NCBI GenBank assembly: GCA_038025085.1
Contig: CM076154.1
Coordinates: forward strand, 18,264,001 to 18,328,000
Origin: Tetragonia tetragonoides
Lineage: Eukaryota > Streptophyta > Magnoliopsida > Caryophyllales > Aizoaceae
Direction of reading: 5' to 3'
Length of the DNA: 64,000 nt
This document shows, in pieces, positions 46,853 through 56,638 of this stretch. Under the pieces are notes generated by a model. That model ran no database searches and had not been told where the DNA came from. It worked only from the letters and a program-made list of their open reading frames with translations. Within the stretch, counting starts at the first letter, position 1; each line of letters starts with the position of its first letter. A program made the translations under genes and the position numbers.

Positions 46853-47136
46853 GAGCATCTCCAATGCTACAAAGTTCTATGTGGGTTTTTATTTGAGCCA
46901 CATCATCATTGCAAAAATCCTCTTTATTTAACCCCTTCCTCCCAATGGTATAGATCTCCAAAAACCTCTAGGTGAGGGACCCAATTTAGAAATAGAGTTT
47001 GCCACAAACCTGGTTTGTCTAGACAAAGTGATTTGTAAAAAAAAGAGGTTTATAGGTTTATCACTAGGGGTAGAGATTTTTTGGGAGGGTTTTTCACCTC
47101 ACAAACCTCTCCAAAAACCTTGGATTGGAGATGCTC
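46853..47136. mobile_element. Tourist-like (PIF/Harbinger) MITE
   Basis: The termini GAGCATCTCCAAT and ATTGGAGATGCTC are inverted repeats and the element is flanked by TTA on both sides (46850-46852 and 47137-47139). Length is 284 bp with no coding capacity. Both features are typical of Tourist-type MITEs. Confidence 0.85.
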
Positions 47137-47204
47137 TTATGATCATAGAACCTATTTAAAATCCAAAAGAAAAGAAATGAAAAAGAAAACCAAAAAAAGA
47201 CTAA

Positions 47205-47984
47205 GCTCGTGCATCGCACGAGCACCCAAATTAGTTTTTGCATTATAAGTTAGTTTGTGACAATATTTCATAACTATAACTAGTAGTGAGTATAATTGGG
47301 TACCCACCGCGTATTCCTTATCTATCTATCTATATATATATATATATAAGTGGATATGCACACATGTTTAATGGACACGTGGGCATCCACATAAGCAAGG
47401 CATATCCCCATTGTTTGACACGTCATCATAATATAAAATGCATGAATCTACGTTAAACTTAAATATATTTTCTTAAATTTTTAAAATGATACATTTATAT
47501 AATAATACAAAATATATTATATTTGAGTCAAAGTGTACATCGTTATTATTTCAATTTTTGCATTATTTGTTATATAGTACTAATATTTACAGTAGAAACG
47601 AAATGAATATTAACTTCCAATGATGGGTATACATAGTTGTTAACCACTTAATCATAATTTTATTGCATTTATTAGATACTTTGGATATGACTTTTTAGAT
47701 TGGATATTTGAAGTAAACTGCAGAAAAAGTAGTAGTAGTGGTGATGGTCTTTTGGACTGAGTATCAGACACTAGAAATTAGGTTAAATTGCAACAAAAAT
47801 AATAAAGATTTGGTTATACAAATCGGGTTTATATCATGATTAACAAGGAATGAGATATTGTATATATTTTGGTATTCTACCCTACAAATTGACGTAGTAT
47901 TACAAGTTTGTACCTTATAAAATGAGATATTTTATATAATAGAATTTTTGTATCCAACCGTATATCACACGGGAATATAACTAA
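47205..47984. mobile_element. Possible Helitron-like ends
   Basis: Hairpin motifs followed by a CTAA/TTAG-type terminus occur at 47205-47234 (GCTCGTGCATCGCACGAGC, then TTAG) and at 47958-47984 (CCGTATATCACACGG, then CTAA followed by T). A third such end is at 50912-50935. This is the 3' layout of Helitrons. A 5' TC start could lie in the TCTATATATA run near 47330. No replicase gene is present and borders are uncertain. Confidence 0.35.
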
Positions 47985-48129
47985 TTTAAAACTAAAATTG
48001 CATGACTGGAACTGCATAATGATTTTGGAAATCAAAATTAGATTCGAGACGGTTACGATCTCTGGTTACAAGCCGGATACTCATGACCTTATTAAAATAA
48101 TAAACTCCGAGTTCATATCTGTAAAATAG

Positions 48130-48132
<3 letters not shown>

Positions 48133-48175
<43 letters not shown>
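48133..48175. repeat. (TA)n microsatellite
   Basis: This is an uninterrupted TA run of about 43 bases. Confidence 0.95.
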
Positions 48176-48178
<3 letters not shown>

Positions 48179-48225
48179 GGAAGGGCGTTTATTCAAACAT
48201 GGAAACTAATGTATCATATATTTTA

Positions 48226-48533
48226 GGGGCCGTTTGGTTGGGGGTAATGATTAAGGGGGTAATGAAATGCATTTATAAACTAAAATGGGAGGTATTTGAG
48301 GTAGTGGGAGTTAAATTTTGGGAGAATGAAGCTGATGATTACCCCCAATTTGAGAGATAATAGAAACCCACCGCCCTCTAGGGTAATGGTTTTCCCAATT
48401 TTCCTTTATTTTCTCCATTACCCCCCATTAATCATTATTTATTACCATTATTATCACCACTTCACCTTACTATTTTAGCCTCAAAATCCATTTCATTACC
48501 CCCTTAATTAATCATTATCCCCAACCAAACGCC
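48226..48533. mobile_element. MITE with GGCCGTTTGGTT-type inverted ends
   Basis: The left end GGGGCCGTTTGGTTGGGG is inverted at the right end as CCCCAACCAAACGCC, and the inverted repeat extends about 45 bases with GTAATGATTAA words. It is about 308 bp with no genes. Flanking TATAT-rich DNA hides a clear target duplication, so the superfamily (hAT-like is my guess) is not settled. Confidence 0.75.
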
Positions 48534-48559
48534 TATATAATATATATAATGCAATCCTG

Positions 48560-49200
48560 CTAACGTACTAAATCACGTGGAGGAGAGTAGATTGCGCATA
48601 AGTCCAGTGAGGTTCCATCATAAAGCCAATTGATGTTAGGTGGAGTAACCCACCGACTTATATGCTAGTCTTCTCTCTTCCACTCTTTCGATGTGTGACA
48701 CTCACATGTGGGTTATACTCTTAACACTCCCCCTCACATGTGAGTCCCTTTCAATTCGGCAATATGGAGGTAGGTCAACACACTCAATATGAGGTTCAAC
48801 ATGCACTTCTTGGGCTACCCTTAACATGGGTACATAAACACTGCTGGGCCTTATTGGCTCCATACAGCAAATCAAATCCTCCTCCATTTGCTTGGTTAAT
48901 AGGCCCCAACCTGGAGCAAATAATAGGCCAGAAACTTCACCATGGGCTCTGATACCATATTAAATCTTCAATGGAGCTACCGCCTGCAGGCCCGTACGTG
49001 GAGGAGAGTATACTGCACATAAGCCCAGTGAGGTTTTATCCTAAAACCAACCCGTACGTGGAGCAGAGTAGACTGCACATAAGCCCAGAGAGGTTCCATC
49101 CTAAAACCAATTGATTTTAGAATGGAACCCCAGTGAGCTTATGTACAGTCTACTCTCCTCCACGTACGAGCCTGCAGGCGGTAGGTCCATTGAAAATTTA
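48560..49200 (-). mobile_element. TRIM-like or Copia-derived remnant with foldback arms
   Basis: A primer-binding-site complement GCTCTGATACCA lies at 48946-48957, so the sequence to its right should be LTR on the minus strand. The segment about 48962-49034 is repeated inverted at about 49126-49199 (both with ACCGCCTGCAGGC and CGTACGTGGAGGAGAG), and a third, direct copy of the CGTACGTGGAG part sits between them at about 49050 and a fourth near 48574. No complete pair of LTRs could be delimited. Confidence 0.55.
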
Positions 49201-50330
49201 ATAGCAGAGCCTCAAAGTTGAAGATTGGTACACATATTAAAACGGAATTACTTAGCGTAAATACTATTTTACTAAACGCAAATATTTTTATCGTAATATT
49301 TCCCAAAATACCCTTTTAAATTTAAGAGGCTACTCTTTGTCTCCCTCTCTCTAATCTTTCAGATCTGTATTCACTCCATTAGTGTATCAAACTCTCATTA
49401 GTTTTATAAGATCAAAATCTCAGCAAGGATGGAAACATAAGTCTACTTGATATCATCTCCATTAAATTTTCTTTTTCCTTTTTTATGATTGTGGTCCATG
49501 TAAAGATCAGCCAAAAGAATTCCTCAGCCGAAGGCTGTTGTTTGATTTTAGGGGAACATAAAATATATCTTGCAATCATGGTTCATGGCTTCATGCCCAT
49601 TGGGAGGCATTACACAAAATTAATGAAATTGGTCAGTTTGGGCATTACACAAAATTAATAAAATTGATTAGTTTGGGAATTTAGACTTTATTTGGAGTTC
49701 AATATATAGCTAACACTTTGAACTATAAGATTTGATATGATTTATTTTTAAAGAATGAGATAAGATGAACAAAGGGAAGAAAAACAATCCAAATTTTGAC
49801 TCCACCCACACCCCATCACGTAACCCAGCGACCTCCATCACCAACTCGACATGTAATCGGTTGCGGGCCGATTTTTTGTGTAAAGCGACTCTTCTTGTTT
49901 GGGAAGTCTCCGACAAGAATGAGGCACATTGAACGTGGTGATGGTGGTGCGATGACATTGATGGTGAGAGTACGGCAGGCACGCGAACCCCTTTAAGTGA
50001 CCAATTGGTTTCTTGGCGGTGGTGGTCTGTTGTTGCATTCTAAAAGAATGTCGTAAAAGAGAGAGGGAGGAGGAGAGAGGGCAGAGGAGAGTGGTACTGT
50101 GGGAGGGAGTAGGGTTATGTGAAGGATAATTTGGGTAAAGTGATTTGCGTTAAGTAATTTGGGTGTTTACGTTTAGCAACCCCTGTATTAAAACTCATTT
50201 CTCTTCTTCCAAAACCTATGTTATTTCAGATTCATACAACACAAAGTGTTATAATTTATAAAGTATCTTGGATTTGTTTTAGGGTCTATGATGATAAACG
50301 CTCCGAATTTCACGTAAATAAACTAGTGTG
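49201..50330. other. Gene-free stretch with one GC-richer island
   Basis: No known domain. Around 49790-50110 the base composition is less AT-rich and small frames occur on both strands, but none looks conserved. Weakly similar words (TTACTTAGCGTAAATAC near 49247 and its inverted relative near 50150) could be the ends of an old transposon. Confidence 0.4.
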
Positions 50331-50478
50331 AGTCTTATATGAGACCAACTTACAAAAAAGTGGGATCACTATTTAGAATGATAGGGGTCACTTACGAAGA
50401 GTAGTGACCCTTATTTTTATTGAAAAGTGATTCCGTCTTACCAAAAATCACAAAAAGACATGTAGAAATTTTGTGAAT
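50331..50478. repeat. Dispersed direct repeat, copy 1
   Basis: This segment with AGACCAACTTACAA and AGGGGTCACTTA is repeated in diverged form at 51307-51450. An internal dyad (GGGTCACT...AGTGACCC) is present. Confidence 0.7.
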
Positions 50479-51306
50479 AAACTATTCATAACAAATTGAA
50501 AAGTAGTAAATAATTAGCTTTTCGTAGTCCCATGATGAGATTAGAAGGGAAAAAAAGCAGATGATGAAACTGATAGATGACTCTATTATAATCAATAGAA
50601 ATTATCTCCATCAGATTAGATCTTTAGATAAGATTTTTAATTGTTAAATAAATTAATCATTTGGTGTTTGGTTGGAAATAGGACTACAAGATACTCCCAG
50701 ATCTCAGTGTCACAAAAACTCTACTACTAATCATTTATTATGAGGTTTTTTTTATTATATAAAATTCACTGTCGACGGTATGTGAGTATGTGATTATTTA
50801 GATTTTTAACAATAAAATGGAAAAGGAAAAAGAAACAGAAAATTTAAATAACCTTTTTTAATATATGGTACCCATTTCCTATTTTAAGTACATATAAAAC
50901 ATAAAACCTTACCGTGCATATGCACGGGCTTCTAAATAAAAATTCGAATACTGAAAAAGAAAATTTGACTTTTGGTAAATAATTAGTGCTTTATTGATAT
51001 CGTAACTTTATATTTGTTGAATCTTCAAAATCAAATATTATTTTTTTAGACCTCTCTAAAAAAAGTAAAATTTTATACCATCATATTCGCATCAAAAAGT
51101 AATTTATAATGATATGCATTTACCATATGTTTACAATAAAAAAAACTACGATCACATCTAATGTTAATTTCTGTAAATAAACTTTTAAAAACATGATTTT
51201 TAAGGAGAAAATTAAGAAGAAAATAAGAAAAATATATAAAATTTAACAGACAGTTAAAATAACCTTTTTTTTTTAATATATGGTACCCATTTTCTATTTA
51301 AGCACC

Positions 51307-51450
51307 AACAAGTCTTGCGTGACACCAACTTACAAGAAAATGGAGTCGCTGTTTAAAATAGTAGGGGTCACTTATAGTGAGCAATGACCATTATTTTATT
51401 GAAAAGTGACCCTCGTCTCACCAAAAGTTACAAAAAGAACGTCTTATAAA
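51307..51450. repeat. Dispersed direct repeat, copy 2
   Basis: This is the diverged partner of 50331-50478 in the same orientation. The neighbouring word TATATGGTACCCATTT is also shared (near 50860 and 51276), so the duplication may include flanks. Confidence 0.7.
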
Positions 51451-52218
51451 AGTTTTTATATTTAAGCACATGCAAAATTACTAATTTTATTTAATATATA
51501 ACACCGAAAATCAACATACAAGAAACTTCCATTACGGCAGATAAAGCCCCTACCTATTTAAAGTACAAAATTATAGTCCCTTCTGTACATGGAAATCTTG
51601 ACGTTTGGAGAATGACACAATTATATATTAATTAAGGAAAAAGCATTTGAGCATAAGAATTCCAACTTTACCCATAAAAAAGCACACGGGTCTTAAAAGA
51701 GAGAAAATAATATTTTTGTGGGGATTTATTGTTTTTCCCAGTAAAGCAATAAAATGAACAGTAATTTTTTTAGTTTTGTAGTGGCGTGAGATTTGTTTTG
51801 CTGAATTTAAACAGCAAATCAAAATTTGCCTTTTCATTTTATATTCCCCAAAAAATAGGCATATGGAGTGAGAAGGTGCGAGGGGTAAAATAGAAAAGGG
51901 TTCGCAAATATAATGTCATATAAGGAAACGTAAAGATTTCCATAGTCCAAATATAAAAGGAAAACGTAAAAATTCTCGTGGAACGGAGGGAGTATACACC
52001 AAATAAATTAAAGGCCTTAAAGATAAATCTCCCATGTACTCATTTTGCAGGTAGAAACGTAATTTTAAGGACACTGGAAGAGAATAGGTGCACCCTAGTC
52101 TCTATGGAATTTGGAGAACTATATATTCACATACATGTTTAGTAGTATTGATTTAGATCGATGTAAGTTGTAACACAACATCACTCTCTATTTGATAATA
52201 TCACTGAAAACGAAAGAG
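51451..52218. other. Gene-free AT-rich stretch
   Basis: No recognisable gene. Only short frames without domains. Confidence 0.5.
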
Positions 52219-52228
52219 GAGATATAAC

Positions 52229-52430
52229 CACTACGGGATTGTGGCTTGAGTGGTAGGGATTTAGTCATCGTTAATCAATAAGGTTGTCGGTTCGAATTTT
52301 GTCTTGGATATAAAGTCGTCTTAAACGGCTTGGTCAGTTGTCCTATCCTTTAAGGTGTCTATAAACCAGAGCGGAAAAATCGTTACTGTAATGAACGATG
52401 AATACCCGAAAGTGAACCAAAAAAGAAAAA
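52229..52430 (+). mobile_element. tRNA-derived SINE
   Basis: An internal box A-like TGGCTTGAGTGG (52242) and box B-like GGTTCGAATTT (52290) give a pol III promoter of tRNA type. The 3' end is A-rich (CCAAAAAAGAAAAA). The element is flanked by an exact 10-bp target duplication GAGATATAAC (52219-52228 and 52431-52440). It lies about 490 bp upstream of the kinase start codon. Confidence 0.85.
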
Positions 52431-52440
52431 GAGATATAAC

Positions 52441-52916
52441 AACTCACCAAAGTAGAAAAGATGTGTAGAGGAGGGCCGTCAATGAGCATCTACTAAATTA
52501 TGTGTCCCAGTTAGATTCTCTAGTGTCTTTATCCAGGATCAAGGACACCTCTTTTTTTGCTTTCTTAATCCCATTCTTCCTTCCCATATCCTTTTGTTAG
52601 CTTTTCCTAACACTTTAAAATCTTCTCACTCAATTCTTTATCCTACCCATGTTCCCTAAAGCCTCTTTATTCTCTGATGATCAGCCTTCACCAAGGCCTT
52701 TTTTCTCTCTTGGATTTGAAGCTCTATGCTCAAGCACTCAAACAACTCTCCTCTTTGCTTCTCTCTACATATAGATATAGTACACTTCTCCATAAGCAAA
52801 ATACAGTATTATTTGTGTAACAATAACTAAGCTAGCTAGCTTCATAGTTTCTTGATTTGTTTGGCTAAATCTAGGTTTTTTTAAGATTCAAACTCGGTGT
52901 GGTGGTTGTTGTTAAA
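52441..52916 (+). promoter_or_regulatory. Upstream and 5' UTR region of the kinase gene
   Basis: CT-rich leader sequence (for example around 52725-52765) and a TATA-like ACATATAGATATAG at about 52768 precede the kinase start. No intron is apparent between these and ATG 52917. Transcription start is not determinable. Confidence 0.4.
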
Positions 52917-54095
52917 ATGATTGATTTAAGGAAGGAATTTGAGTATGAAGATCTCCGAAAAGCGACCGGAGATTTTTCCCCTTCACAAGTTGTAGGCAAA
53001 GGAAGTCAAGGATGTGTCTACAAAGGAGTACTTGAAAATGGTCAAGTGGTGGCAATAAAGAGATGCTCTATTGGGCTTCAAAATCTTAAAGACAACTCTA
53101 AGCTTGAGAATGAAGTATGCATCCTCTCTTCATTGCCTAGGACCCATAATGTGGTGAGTCTACTCGGAACGAGTCATCAATACAACAATAACTCGGTTGT
53201 TGATGACAACAATGAGAAGATAAACAAGGTTGGTATGATGTTGTTGGTCATGGAGTTCATGCCTAATGGTTCACTCTATGACTTGTTACATGCCAATAAA
53301 CCACCAACACCCATGTTGTTGAGTTGGTCAAAACGTGCACAAATTGCTCTTCAAATTGCCAAGGGCTTGCAATTTCTACATAGCATGAAACCAAAGGTGA
53401 TCCATAGGGACATCAAGTCAGCCAATATTTTGTTTGACAAAAATTGGAATGCCAAGTTGGCAGACTTTGGGTTGGCTTTAAGGCTAAACGACGACCGAGT
53501 TGACTCAGTGAGTCAACAACCCGCTGGCACAATCGGGTACTTAGACCCTTGTTACACCACACCATGCATGCTAAGCACTAAAAATGTCGTGTTTAGCTTT
53601 GGGGTAATTTTGTTAGAGATTATTAGTGGCCAAAAGGTTATAGATGCTTCGAGGGATTCGACGTCCATAATTGAGTGGGTGTTGCCATTGATTAAGCAAC
53701 GGAAATTCGAACGAATTTTCGACCAAAGAGTCCCAATGCCAATGTTCATGGAAGGCATGGTAAGACACTTGCTAGGCATAGCGGTTCGTTGTGTTTCTTA
53801 TGTTGGTGAAAATCGTCCAACAATAAAAGAAATCGTTAGAGAAATCGAGAACTCTTCCTACAAAGAAATCGAAAAAAGTCCTATTTGGGTTAAGTTTCTT
53901 AGACGAATCATAACCTTAAGATCAAGAGGTCGAAAAATGGCATCGAAAAAACGAGTCATAAGTGCCACTACCACAACAATAAAATGTGTAACTCGCCAAG
54001 GAAGTGTTCTTCAACAACATAATAACAACACTGAGATTTCAAAAGGCAGGAAATTGTTGCTAAGGGATATTTTAGCTGATGTTACACTACAATGA
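52917..54095 (+). CDS. Receptor-like cytoplasmic Ser/Thr kinase, single exon
   Basis: The frame gives 392 residues from ATG 52917; earlier in-frame codons are not ATG. It has no signal peptide or membrane span. The kinase domain covers about residues 20-310: glycine loop GKGSQGCV (27-34), Lys48 in VAIK, Glu66 in helix C, HRD at 163-165 followed by IKSANILFD, DFG at 183-185 and GTIGYLDP at 204-211. The Asp usual in the DVxSFG motif of subdomain IX is Val224 (codon 53586-53588). The C-terminal tail is basic. It resembles the CRINKLY4-related plant kinases, which probably act in signalling near the membrane. Activity is open because of Val224. Confidence 0.88.
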   Translation: MIDLRKEFEYEDLRKATGDFSPSQVVGKGSQGCVYKGVLENGQVVAIKRCSIGLQNLKDNSKLENEVCILSSLPRTHNVVSLLGTSHQYNNNSVVDDNNEKINKVGMMLLVMEFMPNGSLYDLLHANKPPTPMLLSWSKRAQIALQIAKGLQFLHSMKPKVIHRDIKSANILFDKNWNAKLADFGLALRLNDDRVDSVSQQPAGTIGYLDPCYTTPCMLSTKNVVFSFGVILLEIISGQKVIDASRDSTSIIEWVLPLIKQRKFERIFDQRVPMPMFMEGMVRHLLGIAVRCVSYVGENRPTIKEIVREIENSSYKEIEKSPIWVKFLRRIITLRSRGRKMASKKRVISATTTTIKCVTRQGSVLQQHNNNTEISKGRKLLLRDILADVTLQ

Positions 54096-55640
54096 TTCTA
54101 TGACCGAACTCGAGTTAGCTTGTTGTAACTCACTTGAGTTGATCTAACAACTCAGGGATGGTCAAAAGATGAGCTCCAAACAGAAGATTCCCAGAGTTGT
54201 TAGAAGAAGGAATATGTAATCAGAAACATATAATAAAGGCATTTTGTGAATTGTTTGATGCCGTGTCATTCCATGCTTGATACTTGATAGTTACATTTCT
54301 CTTGCTTTTATGTCTTCTTGCTAGAACTTTTTGTTGTTGGAAGTTACTAAAACGCCACTCTCGTTAAGTTGATGAGATTCGATCCCAAGTCATTGTTAAA
54401 GATTATTAGAAAATACGTCATTGCAGTATCTACCCCAAACTCAAAATTGCTAGACCTTAATTTGTTTTAGTGACTTAGTGTCCTCCCCAGCCTTTAAGAT
54501 CTATAGATAAGAAGTAGATTTTCATCCCTTACCTTGGTGCCTAAAATATGTGAGTACTTGTATATATCCATGCGTACCAAACTTTTCTTTTCATGGAATG
54601 CTAGAAGATTCCCTTTGGTTGCTAGCATGGATACGTTCTCTAATCTACACCACATCCCTCTAGGAAATGGAATAAAGTTCCCAACTCCGAAGCTTTTTTG
54701 GAACAATTATAACTTTTTAAAGTAATTAGATGCTCTTATTAATAATCAATAAAGGAGCGAGTATGATACGACGGGATCTTACAAAGAACGTCAATAGCAC
54801 TTTATTTTATGATAGCTTCATTTATTTGGGTAACCTCACCTTCTAGGAAGGAATATAATATATTAGTATGTTGTGTCTAAATAATCTATCTGAGGCGCGA
54901 ACTAATTTTAAATGCAAATTATGAGTTTAACCATTACAATGAATTGAGCCAAAGTATAATGGAAATGTGCAGTCATTAGATCTTTTATGAGACCGCCTCA
55001 GTAAACATGACGTCATGATTATTTAATTGAGTTTTTATCATGTGCACTTACAACTTAACCATTTTTGAAGTAGAAATTCATCAGGCCAGGATTTTTATTC
55101 GCATATATAATTTTTTGTTCACAACTAAGAGTATCCACCGTCGATCACAATAACTATTTCCCCACGCTGGCTTCTACGCACCTCAAAAATATTGGCATAT
55201 ATAATTAATTGGCAATTTGGCACCGAATATCTCTGTTTGGATTTTTTAACATATCATCATGCTTAACGATAAAGCTACTCTAGCCTACACTTGAATCTTT
55301 TTTTTATAGACACAACACACAAGTAAACTTGGGGAGTCAGTAGCATCTAACTTTGATTAGATACTCAACCATTTCGAACTAGCATAGTTACAATAATGTA
55401 TCTCATCTCATCTCATCTCATCTTTATGATCTTTTCATCTTTTGGTTCTTTCAGCACACCCAAACGTCTCAAAAACTCTGTTCTAGAGTTGTACCCATAA
55501 GATCAAGATTTTTTTTTTTTCTAAATTCTTTTCTATTGAGGTTCCAGCAATTACCTCATATAATGTTGAGGTTGAGGACATTTCTAAGGACGTTGATGGA
55601 AGAGTCGGACAAAATCAGATATGCTTTAATTGTAAATAAC
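54096..55640. other. Intergenic region after the kinase gene
   Basis: It includes the kinase 3' UTR (AATAAA at 54229-54234). A CATCT/CTCAT pentanucleotide run lies at 55401-55425. No further gene was recognised. Confidence 0.5.
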
Positions 55641-56125
55641 TTTTCCATCTTGTTTGGATTTTGATGTTGATGATGGTTGGTTGTTGGAGGTTTTGGATAG
55701 CGTCGAGAATTCTTCGAAAGAAGATTTTTATAAGAAATGGTATGATCTTCAACAAGAAGGGAAACTTGATATAGAAAAGAGAGTCATCCGCATCATTGGG
55801 GAATTATGCAATGAAAGGTTTCTTCGGAGACCAACAAATAAAAGGTTAAGCTTTGCTCATATGTGTGGTTCCCTTGACGGGCTTTATGGTTTGCATTTCT
55901 CTTGTGGTCTTCAAGTGTATCTTTTTAGTAATCTTTTCTTTTGTTCTCTTAGGCGTTTCTGGTTTTAGCTGCGTGGCGTCTATCCGCGTGATTCTTGTTT
56001 AGATATGATGGGTGCTTGAATTTTGTCTCTATTGGCGTCTGGGCTTTGGCTCCTATGAGTGTTCGAGCTTCAGCTCCTTTTATTTCCATTCAATAAAATG
56101 AAATGCCAATTATCAAAAAAAGAAT
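55641..56125 (+). pseudogene. Unresolved retro-derived fragment with poly(A)-like end
   Basis: A frame from about 55654 (DFDVDDGWLLEVLDSVENS) to 55968 has no ATG at its start and no domain I recognise. The following 150 bases end in TTCAATAAAATGAAATGCC and an A-rich stretch near 56115, as in the 3' end of a LINE or a processed transcript. It could be a truncated retroelement or a retrocopy of a host transcript. Confidence 0.35.
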
Positions 56126-56638
56126 AAAAAATATATACAACTAAGTATACACGAAATCGAGAATAGTCGTTTGTCATCAAATTGAACTATATATTTTCCA
56201 CCCAACCAAACATATCCCTAAACTGCATATACACCCCTTTTAAGGGAGGGAGGGGGGGATCAGATAGGGACATAAACAGATCGCTGTGCGTCACACATTT
56301 CATATTTGACGTAATCACACACCACTTAAAGCCGATCTGAAAGTTTGAATATAAATGCTAACCGTGTACATAACAAAGCATTTCATGTGCACATGTGAAG
56401 TAACATCCAACACAAAATCGACAGAAGACCAACTCCAGAAATGACAACAGCAAGCCAGCAACCAAGTCCGGGCTGGTGATATGAAGCCAGTGAAAAACTC
56501 TTTATTTGCCCAATGACAGTAATCTTTATATTCAAACACTTGTGTCATTTGGAATAGGGCTAAGCACAATAACTTGGGATAATCACTGCTTCTGAATTCT
56601 CGTAGAAAATATGCTGAACTTTACAATGTCGGAAAGGA

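Noticed and set aside
49710..50038. Overlapping short frames on both strands as a small gene
   Set aside because: No domain, no splice pattern and no repeated conservation; the frames probably reflect less AT-rich composition.
52899..52916. Earlier start of the kinase at 52899
   Set aside because: The first codon there is GTG, which is not a normal start in plant nuclear genes; the first in-frame ATG is at 52917.
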